From: Bacteroidales bacterium
GTDB taxonomy: Bacteria; Bacteroidota; Bacteroidia; Bacteroidales; Paludibacteraceae
DNA: 10,878 nt
NCBI GenBank assembly: GCA_900771035.1
Contig: CAAGML010000188.1
Span: 1-10,878, forward strand
Reading direction: 5' to 3'
The position numbers and the translations under genes are program-made. Positions 1 to 6,905 of the stretch are shown here, piece after piece. Position 1 is the first letter of the stretch. The number at the start of each line of letters is the position of its first letter. The notes beneath the pieces were generated by a model. The model was not told the DNA's origin. It ran no database searches and was given only the letters and a program-made list of their open reading frames with translations.

Positions 1-3
1 ATA

Positions 4-23
4 GTTTTGCTTTTTAGCAAAAC
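4..23. other. Perfect 8-bp hairpin at the window edge
   Basis: GTTTTGCT (4-11) and AGCAAAAC (16-23) are perfectly complementary around a TTTT loop. The hairpin is downstream of the minus-strand gene train and next to repeat copy 1. It could act as a weak terminator or be part of the repeat. It lacks a clear GC-rich stem with a T tract in either direction, so I do not call it a terminator. Confidence 0.4.
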
Positions 24-121
24 GGCCGCAGCGAGGGGAGCAATCTCCGATTGCGACGGAGGTAAATGCGGGCATTGTGACCGACTGACAATCAGCAAGA
101 TGCAAAAATAAATTCAAAAGC
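24..121. repeat. Intergenic hairpin element, copy 1 (left end outside the window or diverged)
   Basis: This lies beyond the 3' end of the small secreted-protein gene. Positions 65-103 are identical over 39 nt to 4273-4311 of copy 2, covering the small hairpin AATGC/GCATT, the GACTGACAATCAGC segment and the CAGCAAGATGC end. The following A/T-rich arm (AAAATAAATTCAA, about 105-117) resembles the arm of copy 3. The complementary left arm is not visible, so the copy is either cut by the window edge or degraded. A second small hairpin (GCAATC at 40-45, GATTGC at 49-54) precedes the shared core and is absent from the other copies. The repeat identity is seen directly. Calling it a mobile REP- or MITE-like element is inference. 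Confidence 0.7.
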
Positions 122-193
122 GTCCAATCACGAACCATCCAATAGTAATCTTTTATAAACATAATTAATAGAACCACCCTTTAATCAATCTGA

Positions 194-694
194 TTACTCG
201 TTAACCAAAATCTTGGTTACACCTTTTGATGATTTCACAAAGTAGATTCCGCCCATTGGCAACTCTACTGAGCTTTCACGACCTACATAAACCTTCATTC
301 CAGTGGCAGAATAGATTTCGTAATCTTCGTCCTCATTACCGCTGACGAATACTGTCAGGTGCTGAGAATAAATGGTAAGACCGTTCTCCGAAACCTTCTC
401 AGGATTTTTCTCTGGAGCTTTTACGAATTTTGACTGGAGGCTGTATTTCACCACGAATACCCTTGGGTTCTCCATTGAGCCGTCAGACCATCCTGCGAAT
501 ACATATCCCTCATCAGGAATTGCCTCAATGCAGGCGGTTGATCCATGACGATAAGTTCCCTGACCTATCACCTGTCCGTGTCTCTGTGACAAATCAATTG
601 GCACTTCGGTAGTGATTGGGTCGTCACAATTCTGTGCAGCCAAGCCGGTAACACAAGCCAGCAACAATGCTGCAATAGTCATTAATTTTTTCAT
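194..694 (-). CDS. Small secreted protein: InlB-type repeat plus T9SS type A-like C-terminal sorting domain
   Basis: This is a predicted exported protein of 166 residues. Residues 1-20 form a signal peptide (KK, then an A/L-rich core, ending GLAA) followed by Q21, the usual +1 residue in Bacteroidota. Residues about 38-92 resemble the InlB B / bacterial list-repeat family: GQGTYRHGS, then AIPDEGYVFAGWSDGS and NPR. From about 105 to the end the pattern (LTVFVSG, YEIYSATGMKVYVG, GGIYFVK, KILV) matches a T9SS type A sorting domain, which would direct export and surface attachment or release. No enzymatic domain is present, so the function is unknown. It follows psd after a 28-nt gap with no obvious promoter, so co-transcription is likely. 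LLAC at 11-14 resembles a lipobox, but the preceding segment is very short and the A/Q site fits better. Confidence 0.75.
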   Translation of the reverse strand: MKKLMTIAALLLACVTGLAAQNCDDPITTEVPIDLSQRHGQVIGQGTYRHGSTACIEAIPDEGYVFAGWSDGSMENPRVFVVKYSLQSKFVKAPEKNPEKVSENGLTIYSQHLTVFVSGNEDEDYEIYSATGMKVYVGRESSVELPMGGIYFVKSSKGVTKILVNE

Positions 695-722
695 AATAGT
701 TTGTTTGTTAGGTGTTAAATAA

Positions 723-1406
723 TTATAGATTTCTATCTGGAAGTCTTGCTATGATTGTCTCGTTGCCTTTTGTCGCCTCATGCAAATCCACAAAAATCTT
801 TGAGTCAACAGGCAGAAACAAATCCATTCTTGACCCGAATTTTATAAATCCCATGTGTTCGTTTATTGAGCATGGATGACCCGTTGCGGCGTATGTCACA
901 ATCCTTCTTGCCATCGCTCCTGCCACCTGCTGCGCCATAATCCTGTTGCCGTTGGCGCATTCTATTACGGTGACAGACCTTTCGTTTTCAGATGATGATT
1001 TCGGCAGGTATGCCGCCACATGACGGCCTTTGTGATGTTTCGTATATAATATCCTTCCCGAAATAGGATACCAGTTCGCATGCACCGACAACGGTGACAT
1101 GAATATTGACACCTGCATCATCCTCTCCCCGCCGAAGAATTCATAAACCTCGGTAGGCTCTATCGCGCAGACTCTTCCGTCGGCTGGTGCGATGACCATA
1201 TTGTTGTCGTCAACCTCGATGACCCTGCTTGGGTTACGGAAGAAAAAGGCTATGAAACCATACAAAGCGAATGTCACCACGATGTTTGTCGCCTTCAATG
1301 CCAGACTCGCATCAGTCCGCCAAATCAATACGTTACTTACTATCAGCAACAAAGCTATTACCAACAGTATCGAATAGCCCTCTTTGTGTATCTTTATCTT
1401 TTTCAT
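723..1406 (-). CDS. psd: Phosphatidylserine decarboxylase proenzyme, short (archaeal/Bacteroidota-type) form
   Basis: This enzyme converts phosphatidylserine to phosphatidylethanolamine at the membrane, using a pyruvoyl group formed by self-cleavage. The protein has 227 residues, typical of the short Psd subfamily. Two hydrophobic segments (about 12-28 and 41-56) precede FFFRNPSR (54-61). APADGRV (73-79) and MSPLSVHANWYPISG (103-117, with H109) are family motifs. The cleavage site is G191-S192 in the KFGSRMD motif, so S192 should become the pyruvoyl group, giving a large beta and a small (about 36-residue) alpha chain. The ATG lies 1 nt after the cdsA stop (TAAcATG), so the two are probably translationally coupled. 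The enzyme between them in the pathway, phosphatidylserine synthase (pssA), is not in this window. Confidence 0.93.
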   Translation of the reverse strand: MKKIKIHKEGYSILLVIALLLIVSNVLIWRTDASLALKATNIVVTFALYGFIAFFFRNPSRVIEVDDNNMVIAPADGRVCAIEPTEVYEFFGGERMMQVSIFMSPLSVHANWYPISGRILYTKHHKGRHVAAYLPKSSSENERSVTVIECANGNRIMAQQVAGAMARRIVTYAATGHPCSINEHMGFIKFGSRMDLFLPVDSKIFVDLHEATKGNETIIARLPDRNL

Positions 1407-1407
1407 G

Positions 1408-2217
1408 TTATAGAATTATCATTATTAAAATATTCACGGCAACGCTACCAACAATCACACTGTCGAACCTGTCTAAAAGACCGCCGTGACCTGGAATTAC
1501 ATTCCCCGAGTCTTTAATACCTAAAGTCCTCTTCATCTGTGATTCTATAAGGTCGCCAATCGTGCCGAAAGTCACTATCACAAGGGCTATGACCATCCAT
1601 TGCCATAGCGGTGTTTCATTGAAGAAATGCCATAATACGACTGAACCTCCCAACGCAAACACCATTCCTCCGAAGAACCCTTCCCAACTTTTCTTGGGTG
1701 ATATGCGTTCACACATTCTATGCCTTCCCAACATCGATCCTGTCAGGTATGCGAAAGTGTCATTGGTCCATATCAGCACAAATACGGCAAAGAGCAGCAC
1801 GCATTCTCCCTCGAACCTCAGATTGTTCATCAAGGCGAAAGGCACGGCTATGTATGCCTGACTTGCCAGTAGCCTTTTTGTCCTCTCTGCCATTTTTGTG
1901 TTGTCGGCAAACAGTTCACCGACAACCATCAGCAGCACCATTGCACCGTAAGTCGCCATACTACTGTCGTCGTCAACATTATAGTGGCTCCATCTGCTCA
2001 GAAACAGCATCATGGAGCATAACCCCGACATAAATGCCTCTATCTTCAACGACCCGTTTATAATCATATATTCCCTTGTGGCAAAAAGGCTTATCAACCC
2101 GAATACGCCAAGGAATATCAGACCTGACTGGTCTAACATAGGGAATGTTGCCACGACAAGCAATGCCACCAGCACTGCTCCTGATATTGTCCTTATACCT
2201 AAATTCTTATAGTCCAT
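1408..2217 (-). CDS. cdsA: Phosphatidate cytidylyltransferase (CDP-diacylglycerol synthase)
   Basis: This integral membrane enzyme makes CDP-diacylglycerol from phosphatidic acid and CTP, the entry point to phosphatidylethanolamine and acidic phospholipids. The 269-residue protein is almost entirely hydrophobic helices. The PROSITE-type CdsA signature is complete at residues 226-252: S226, K229-R230, K235-D236, then PGHGGLLDRFD at 242-252, including the metal-binding aspartates. Upstream family motifs are also present: WTNDTFAYLTG (150-160) and SPKKSWEGFFGG (173-184). The start ATG follows the ftsH stop by 3 nt and the stop is 1 nt from psd, placing it firmly in one transcript. The ftsH-cdsA order is, from memory, common in Bacteroidota. 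The assignment is secure. Confidence 0.96.
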   Translation of the reverse strand: MDYKNLGIRTISGAVLVALLVVATFPMLDQSGLIFLGVFGLISLFATREYMIINGSLKIEAFMSGLCSMMLFLSRWSHYNVDDDSSMATYGAMVLLMVVGELFADNTKMAERTKRLLASQAYIAVPFALMNNLRFEGECVLLFAVFVLIWTNDTFAYLTGSMLGRHRMCERISPKKSWEGFFGGMVFALGGSVVLWHFFNETPLWQWMVIALVIVTFGTIGDLIESQMKRTLGIKDSGNVIPGHGGLLDRFDSVIVGSVAVNILIMIIL

Positions 2218-2220
2218 CTG

Positions 2221-4188
2221 TCATTCCTCTGTTTCGTTTTCTGTTTCGGGCTTCTCTTCTGTAACTACTGCAACTTCGTCCGAAGTCTTCTCTGAGGCAA
2301 GCAACTCCTCTGCCCTTGATGCCCAAGGCCTTGATCCGAAAACTTCTTCAAGGTCTTCGGCAAACAGCACCTCTTTCTCTATCAATATGTTAGCCACTTT
2401 GTTATGACCTTCAGTATATTGCTTCAAAATGGTCTTTGCCCTTTCATACTGCTCGTCTATTATTCTTTGCACTTCTGCGTCAATCAGCTGTGCTGTGGCT
2501 TCTGAATAAGGTTTGGTGAACCCATATTCATTCTGACCCGTTGAGTCATAGTATGAGATATTCCTCAGTTTGTCGCTCATTCCGAAGTAAGTCACCAAGG
2601 CGTATGCCCTCTTGGTAGCTTGCTCAAGGTCTGACAATGCGCCGGTGTCTAACACTCCGAAGAACATCTCCTCGGCGGCACGTCCACCCATCAATGCGCA
2701 GATTTTATCCAATATGTGTTGCTGCGAAGTGAGTTGTCTCTCTTCAGGCAGATACCATGCTGCACCCAGAGCCTGTCCTCTTGGCACAATCGTCACTTTC
2801 ACCAATGGGTCGGCATATTGCAGATGCCAGCTTATTGTTGCGTGGCCAGCCTCGTGGTAAGCGATGTTTTTCTTCTCCTCGGCGGTTATTATCTTGCTCT
2901 TCTTCTCCAATCCGCCGATAATCCTATCCACGGCGTCAAGGAAATCCTGTCTCGTCACGGCTGTCCGCTCCTTTCTTGCAGCAATAAGAGCCGACTCGTT
3001 GCAAACGTTGGCAATATCCGCACCTGAGAAACCAGGGGTCTGCCTTGCCAAGAAGTCTATGTCTATGCTGTCGTCAGTCTTTACGTTTTTCAGGTGCACT
3101 TTGAATATTGCCACACGTTCGTTCAGGTCTGGCAACTCCACATGTATCTGTCTGTCAAAACGCCCTGCCCTCATCAGCGCTTTATCCAATATCTCTGCGC
3201 GGTTGGTGGCGGCAAGTATTATCACTCCAGAGTTCGACCCAAAACCGTCCATCTCCGTAAGCAACTGGTTCAAGGTGTTTTCCCTCTCATCGTTGCTGTT
3301 GAAGTTAGCGTTCTTTCCTCTCGCACGACCGATAGCGTCGATCTCGTCTATGAACACAATGCAAGGAGCCTTCTCTTTAGCTGTCTTGAACAGGTCTCGC
3401 ACACGTGATGCACCTACGCCGACGAACATCTCTACGAAGTCAGAGCCTGACATCGAGAAGAATGGCACGTCAGCCTCGCCGGCAACAGCCTTTGCCAACA
3501 GTGTCTTACCAGTACCCGGAGGACCCACCAACAACGCTCCTTTAGGAATTTTACCACCCAAAGTGGTGTATTTCTGTGGGTTTTTCAGGAAGTGTACAAT
3601 CTCCTCCACCTCTTGTTTCGCCCCCTCCAAGCCTGCCACGTCTTCAAAAGTAACCTTGTTCTCGGCTTTGCTCTTGTCAAACTCGCGGGCTGTCGATTTC
3701 CCGACGCTGAAGATGCCTCCCCCGCCTCCTCCGCCGCTCATTCTGCGGTTCAGGAACACGAAGAACCCTATCATCAGCAGTATAGGCAATACCCCGTAAA
3801 TAAATATCCTCGTGTAGTCTTGGTCGTTGACATATTTCTCCTCGCCTTTGAACAACCCTTCGTCTTTCAGCTCCTTCAACTCTTTCGAGAATTCATCCAC
3901 CGCAGGAATTGTTGACTCTACGTTCACCGGATTGCCGTCCGACGATTTCCTCCCCGTATATTCCTCTGCGCATCTTGGGTCAAGTTCCGCCTCTGCGGTT
4001 TTCTGGTTGAGGTTTATTGTTATTTGCTTCACACAGCCGTTCCTAAGTGCCTGTTCCATCTGCGAATAGGCAATCTCCTTGCTTCCTCCTCCTGGTGTCC
4101 ACAACGTTATGCCTATCAGGAACACAGCAATCGCAATGTATATCCAGTATAGTCCGAATGACGGCTTGTTTGTCTGATTTTTCCCCAT
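2221..4188 (-). CDS. ftsH: ATP-dependent zinc metalloprotease FtsH
   Basis: This is a membrane-anchored AAA+ protease that extracts and degrades membrane and unstable cytosolic proteins. It has 655 residues. TM1 is about 14-30. A periplasmic domain at about 31-125 contains two cysteines (C52, C73). TM2 is about 128-147, followed by a Gly-rich linker (152-158). The AAA domain shows Walker A GPPGTGKT (222-229), pore motif FVG (255-257), Walker B IVFIDEID (277-284) and the second region of homology with candidate arginine fingers R343 and R346. The protease domain has HEAGH (445-449), and D520 is the likely third zinc ligand. The tail is acidic (about 638-655). The start at 4188 is the natural one, but no Shine-Dalgarno sequence is visible. 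The 209 nt upstream, back to rsfS, are occupied by repeat copy 2. Confidence 0.97.
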   Translation of the reverse strand: MGKNQTNKPSFGLYWIYIAIAVFLIGITLWTPGGGSKEIAYSQMEQALRNGCVKQITINLNQKTAEAELDPRCAEEYTGRKSSDGNPVNVESTIPAVDEFSKELKELKDEGLFKGEEKYVNDQDYTRIFIYGVLPILLMIGFFVFLNRRMSGGGGGGGIFSVGKSTAREFDKSKAENKVTFEDVAGLEGAKQEVEEIVHFLKNPQKYTTLGGKIPKGALLVGPPGTGKTLLAKAVAGEADVPFFSMSGSDFVEMFVGVGASRVRDLFKTAKEKAPCIVFIDEIDAIGRARGKNANFNSNDERENTLNQLLTEMDGFGSNSGVIILAATNRAEILDKALMRAGRFDRQIHVELPDLNERVAIFKVHLKNVKTDDSIDIDFLARQTPGFSGADIANVCNESALIAARKERTAVTRQDFLDAVDRIIGGLEKKSKIITAEEKKNIAYHEAGHATISWHLQYADPLVKVTIVPRGQALGAAWYLPEERQLTSQQHILDKICALMGGRAAEEMFFGVLDTGALSDLEQATKRAYALVTYFGMSDKLRNISYYDSTGQNEYGFTKPYSEATAQLIDAEVQRIIDEQYERAKTILKQYTEGHNKVANILIEKEVLFAEDLEEVFGSRPWASRAEELLASEKTSDEVAVVTEEKPETENETEE

Positions 4189-4197
4189 ATTAGATTT

Positions 4198-4397
4198 AGG
4201 TGAGTTCTATAAATTTATTTTGTGGGTTTTTGAAGTTTGTCTTGAGCAGATTGCTGTGCGGAAGGAGGGAGCAATGCGGGCATTGTGACCGACTGACAAT
4301 CAGCAAGATGCCAAGAGAAACTTCAAAAACGCCAAAAAGTTTATTTGTTACTTGTCTATATTCTCATTTCCTAACGGTGAATTTTTAGAACTCACCT
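4198..4397. repeat. Intergenic hairpin element, copy 2, nested in an outer inverted repeat
   Basis: This fills the rsfS-ftsH gap. The outer arms AGGTGAGTTCTATAAATT (4198-4215) and AATTTTTAGAACTCACCT (4380-4397) are complementary at 17 of 18 positions; the right one abuts the rsfS stop codon. The inner arms at 4226-4244 and 4312-4330 are complementary at 18 of 19 positions. Between them is the core: TTGCTG (4251-4256) pairing with CAGCAA (4301-4306), and a tip hairpin CAATGC/GCATTG (4272-4277/4280-4285). The right side carries about 40 nt without a counterpart on the left (roughly 4340-4379). The core is 39-nt identical to copy 1. All of this is seen directly. The mobility or RNA role is unknown. 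Confidence 0.85.
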
Positions 4398-4754
4398 TTA
4401 GTCAATATTTGGTATCTCGGTTATTTTGGCATCTGCCCAAAGATGCTCTATATCATAGAACGTCCTGAACTCAGGCTGGAAAATATGCACTATCACCGTG
4501 CCGTAATCCATTGCTATCCATTGGCAGTTGTCAAGTCCGTCTGTGGCAAAAGGTTTCTCTCCTGCGTTTTTCCGCACAAAGTCTTTTGTCTCAATTGCTA
4601 TGCTCGACACATGCGTGTTGCTGTTGCCGCTTGCTATTACGAAATACTGGCATGGCGACTCCAGTTCACTCATATCCACTATGCAGATATCCTTTGCCTT
4701 TTTCTCTTGCATTCCTTCGACAATCGTCGATAACAGTTTCTTTATTTCACTCAT
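4398..4754 (-). CDS. rsfS: Ribosomal silencing factor RsfS (Iojap/YbeB family)
   Basis: RsfS binds ribosomal protein uL14 on the 50S subunit and blocks subunit joining, lowering translation in starvation or stationary phase. The 118-residue length is typical. Family features run in order: an N-terminal helix (LLSTIVEGMQEKKAKDI), then YFVIASGNSNTHV (36-48), the central WIAMDYGTVIVHIFQ stretch (78-92) and the closing FYDIEHLWADA (98-108). ATG at 4754 gives the expected N-terminus; the leader is A/T-rich with no Shine-Dalgarno site, as is usual in this phylum. Both flanking gaps hold copies of the same hairpin element. Its position just upstream of ftsH matches an order I recall from other Bacteroidota. 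Confidence 0.94.
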   Translation of the reverse strand: MSEIKKLLSTIVEGMQEKKAKDICIVDMSELESPCQYFVIASGNSNTHVSSIAIETKDFVRKNAGEKPFATDGLDNCQWIAMDYGTVIVHIFQPEFRTFYDIEHLWADAKITEIPNID

Positions 4755-4776
4755 TATTATTTATATTAAAGCTTCC

Positions 4777-4884
4777 AAATATTGAGGTTTATTTTGAGCA
4801 GATTGTTGACTTTTCATGAAGGAGCGATGTGGATCATCGTGACTGAATGAAAGTCAGCAAGATGCCAAAATAAATTCAATATTT
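4777..4884. repeat. Intergenic hairpin element, copy 3, overlapping the pnuC stop
   Basis: This is the most complete palindrome of the family. The arms AAATATTGAGGTTTATTTTG (4777-4796) and CAAAATAAATTCAATATTT (4866-4884) pair, with one extra base on the left. Further in, TTGTTGACTTTTCAT (4803-4817) pairs with ATGAAAGTCAGCAAG (4847-4861), again with one extra base. The tip hairpin is CGATG/CATCG (4825-4829/4835-4839), where copy 2 has CAATG/CATTG, a base-pair change that preserves pairing. The right arm contains the last codons and TGA stop of pnuC (4876-4878). It occupies nearly all of the pnuC-rsfS gap. Confidence 0.85.
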
Positions 4885-5472
4885 CCTATATTCTTTATTC
4901 CAATGTCTAATAGCATCTACCGCTATCCCAATGTATATAATGTGTAACACTGCCGTCAATGCCAACCCCACCTCAAAATACAGTGCCGTCTTTATTATAT
5001 TCAAAATTATCCACACGCACCAAACCTGTATTTTCTTCTTTATCATCAAAATCTGTGCCACGATACTTGCAGTTGTCAGACATGCGTCAAGCAACGGATA
5101 TTTTGGCGAAGGGAACATCTCTGGCACAATCCCCGACATCCTAACCACGAATGTCGCCAACAGCACTCCAGCAGCCAACACCATTGCCAACAAAGCCCCC
5201 ATCTCTTCAACCTTCAGCGAACTGATTCTCAGCTTTTTCTCCTTGCCGTTCAGCCCAAACCAACCCCACCATTTCGCCATTCCATAAATGTTCAGCAGTA
5301 TGTACGAGCATTGCAAAGCCATTATCGAGTACAGGTGCTGTTGGTAGAACAGTATGGCGAACATCGTATTGTTTGCCACGCCAAGCACGAATGTGACAGC
5401 CTTCTGTCGCGATGCCAGGAATATACTTGTGGCACTTGTGCAAAATGCGATTATTTCAATTACTCCGCTCAT
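4876..5472 (-). CDS. pnuC: PnuC-family vitamin transporter (probably nicotinamide riboside)
   Basis: This is an inner-membrane carrier of the PnuC family, whose members take up nicotinamide riboside for NAD synthesis; relatives carry thiamin (PnuT) or other vitamins. It has 198 residues with about seven hydrophobic segments. Family landmarks are [11 protein letters not shown] (61-71) and the later [10 protein letters not shown] (127-136) followed by W151, W154 and N158 in the [13 protein letters not shown] helix. The ATG overlaps the sufB stop (ATGA), so translation is probably coupled. No thiamin riboswitch or thiamin gene is nearby, which mildly favours nicotinamide riboside, but substrate cannot be decided from sequence alone. 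The last codons lie in the arm of hairpin element copy 3. Confidence 0.87.
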   Translation of the reverse strand: MSGVIEIIAFCTSATSIFLASRQKAVTFVLGVANNTMFAILFYQQHLYSIMALQCSYILLNIYGMAKWWGWFGLNGKEKKLRISSLKVEEMGALLAMVLAAGVLLATFVVRMSGIVPEMFPSPKYPLLDACLTTASIVAQILMIKKKIQVWCVWIILNIIKTALYFEVGLALTAVLHIIYIGIAVDAIRHWNKEYRKY

Positions 5473-6905
5473 CCCACGCTCCCTTCAAGCGAAATTTGCA
5501 GCAGTTTCTGTGCCTCCACCGCAAACTCCATTGGCAGTTTGTTTATCACCTCTTTTGCGTAACCTCCGATTATCAGCCCTACGGCATCTTCCTCCGAGAT
5601 ACCCCTCTGCATACAGTAGAACAACTGGTCTTCGGATATCTTCGATGTCGTTGCCTCATGCTCTGCGGTAGATGTCGTGTTGCCTATTTCGGTATATGGG
5701 AATGTGTGTGCGCCGCAGTCCGACCCTAACAGCAGCGAGTCGCACTGGCTGAAATTCCTTGCGCCAGCCGCCTTTTTGCCTATCTTCACCAGTCCTCTGT
5801 ACGAGTTCTGACTATGGCCTGCCGAGATTCCCTTGCTCACAATCCTCGACTTGGTGTTTGCGCCGACATGTATCATTTTCGTGCCTGTGTCAGCCTGTTG
5901 ATAGTTGGCTGTCAGTGCCACGCTGTAAAACTCGCCCACAGACCCCTCGCCTTGCAGCACGCATGATGGGTATTTCCATGTTATCGCCGAACCTGTCTCA
6001 ACCTGCGTCCACGAAATTCTTGCCCTGTCGCCACGGCATTCTGCCCTCTTTGTCACGAAGTTGTATATACCTCCCTTGCCCTCTTTGTCGCCAGGGTACC
6101 AGTTCTGTACTGTGCTGTATTTCACCTCAGCGTCCGTGTTTACAACAATCTCCACTATTGCCGCGTGCAACTGGTTTTCGTCCCTCATAGGTGCCGTGCA
6201 ACCCTCAAGGTATGATACGTATGCGTTGTCGTCTGCCACTATCAGTGTCCTCTCGAATTGTCCTGTCCCTTTGGCGTTTATCCTGAAGTAGGTTGACAAT
6301 TCCATAGGGCATCTCACACCTTTTGGTATATATACGAACGATCCGTCTGAGAATACTGCGCTGTTCAGTGCTGCATAGAAGTTGTCTCTGTAGCTGACCA
6401 CGCTTCCCAAATACTGACGCACCAAATCAGGGTATTCTTTGACAGCCTCCGAGATTGAGCAGAATATAATTCCTTTCTCCTGTAGCTTCTCCCTGAATGT
6501 CGTCTTGACTGACACTGAGTCCATTACGGCATCAACTGCCATCCCTGACAGCACTTTCTGCTCCTCTAATGGAATGCCTAATTTGTTGAATGTCTCTAAC
6601 ACTTTAGGGTCAACTTCGTCCAACGAGTTCACCTTTGGTTTGTTTGGCGCAGCGTAGTATGATATTGCCTGGTAGTCGATTTCAGGTATTTGCAAGTGTC
6701 CCCAATGAGGGTGTTTGAGCGTTGTCCAGTAGCGATACGCCTCTATTCTGAACTTCAGCATCCACTCTGGTTCACCTTTCAGTTCAGATATGCGTCTCAC
6801 GACATCTTCGTTCAACCCTTTTTCCAACAGCTCTGTATGAACGTCGGTCTCAAAACCGTATTCATACTCTTTCTCTGCTACTTCATTGATTAGTTCGTTA
6901 CCCAT
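5469..6905 (-). CDS. sufB: Fe-S cluster assembly scaffold protein SufB
   Basis: SufB is the scaffold subunit of the SUF complex (normally with SufC ATPase and SufD), on which iron-sulfur clusters are built in the cytoplasm. It has 478 residues, near the usual length. The N-terminal part (about 1-90) and the beta-helix core are well conserved, including [10 protein letters not shown] (191-200) and [15 protein letters not shown] (229-243). The functional C-terminal region has C388 in [11 protein letters not shown] and E417 in AEHEATTSK, which I align with the catalytic Cys and Glu of E. coli SufB. The ATG lies inside the dnaG 3' end (8-nt overlap) and the stop overlaps pnuC. No sufC, sufD or sufS adjoins it, which is unusual. 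Confidence 0.96.
   Translation of the reverse strand: MGNELINEVAEKEYEYGFETDVHTELLEKGLNEDVVRRISELKGEPEWMLKFRIEAYRYWTTLKHPHWGHLQIPEIDYQAISYYAAPNKPKVNSLDEVDPKVLETFNKLGIPLEEQKVLSGMAVDAVMDSVSVKTTFREKLQEKGIIFCSISEAVKEYPDLVRQYLGSVVSYRDNFYAALNSAVFSDGSFVYIPKGVRCPMELSTYFRINAKGTGQFERTLIVADDNAYVSYLEGCTAPMRDENQLHAAIVEIVVNTDAEVKYSTVQNWYPGDKEGKGGIYNFVTKRAECRGDRARISWTQVETGSAITWKYPSCVLQGEGSVGEFYSVALTANYQQADTGTKMIHVGANTKSRIVSKGISAGHSQNSYRGLVKIGKKAAGARNFSQCDSLLLGSDCGAHTFPYTEIGNTTSTAEHEATTSKISEDQLFYCMQRGISEEDAVGLIIGGYAKEVINKLPMEFAVEAQKLLQISLEGSVG

Noticed and set aside
653..694. Lipoprotein signal (LLAC, residues 11-14) in the small secreted protein
   Set aside because: Only 13 residues precede the Cys, with a weak hydrophobic core. 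The later AA/Q site fits signal peptidase I and the sorting domain of T9SS cargo better.
2864..3799. Long open frame (311 codons) on the plus strand
   Set aside because: It is antisense to the AAA domain of ftsH, whose motifs are fully intact. The frame is Ser-rich and low in information, as expected of a shadow of a conserved gene.
4198..4397. Intrinsic terminator between rsfS and ftsH
   Set aside because: The arms are A/T-rich and there is no GC-rich stem followed by a T tract. A strong terminator here would also cut ftsH off from any promoter I can see.
4755..4875. Promoter for rsfS (AATATTTG on the minus strand, near 4777)
   Set aside because: It misses the first T of TAnnTTTG, has no TTG at the right distance upstream, and is simply part of the repeat arm.
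4876..5472. Thiamin transporter PnuT instead of PnuC
   Set aside because: It cannot be excluded from the sequence, but there is no thiamin riboswitch, thiamin kinase or TonB receptor nearby. I keep the family-level PnuC call.
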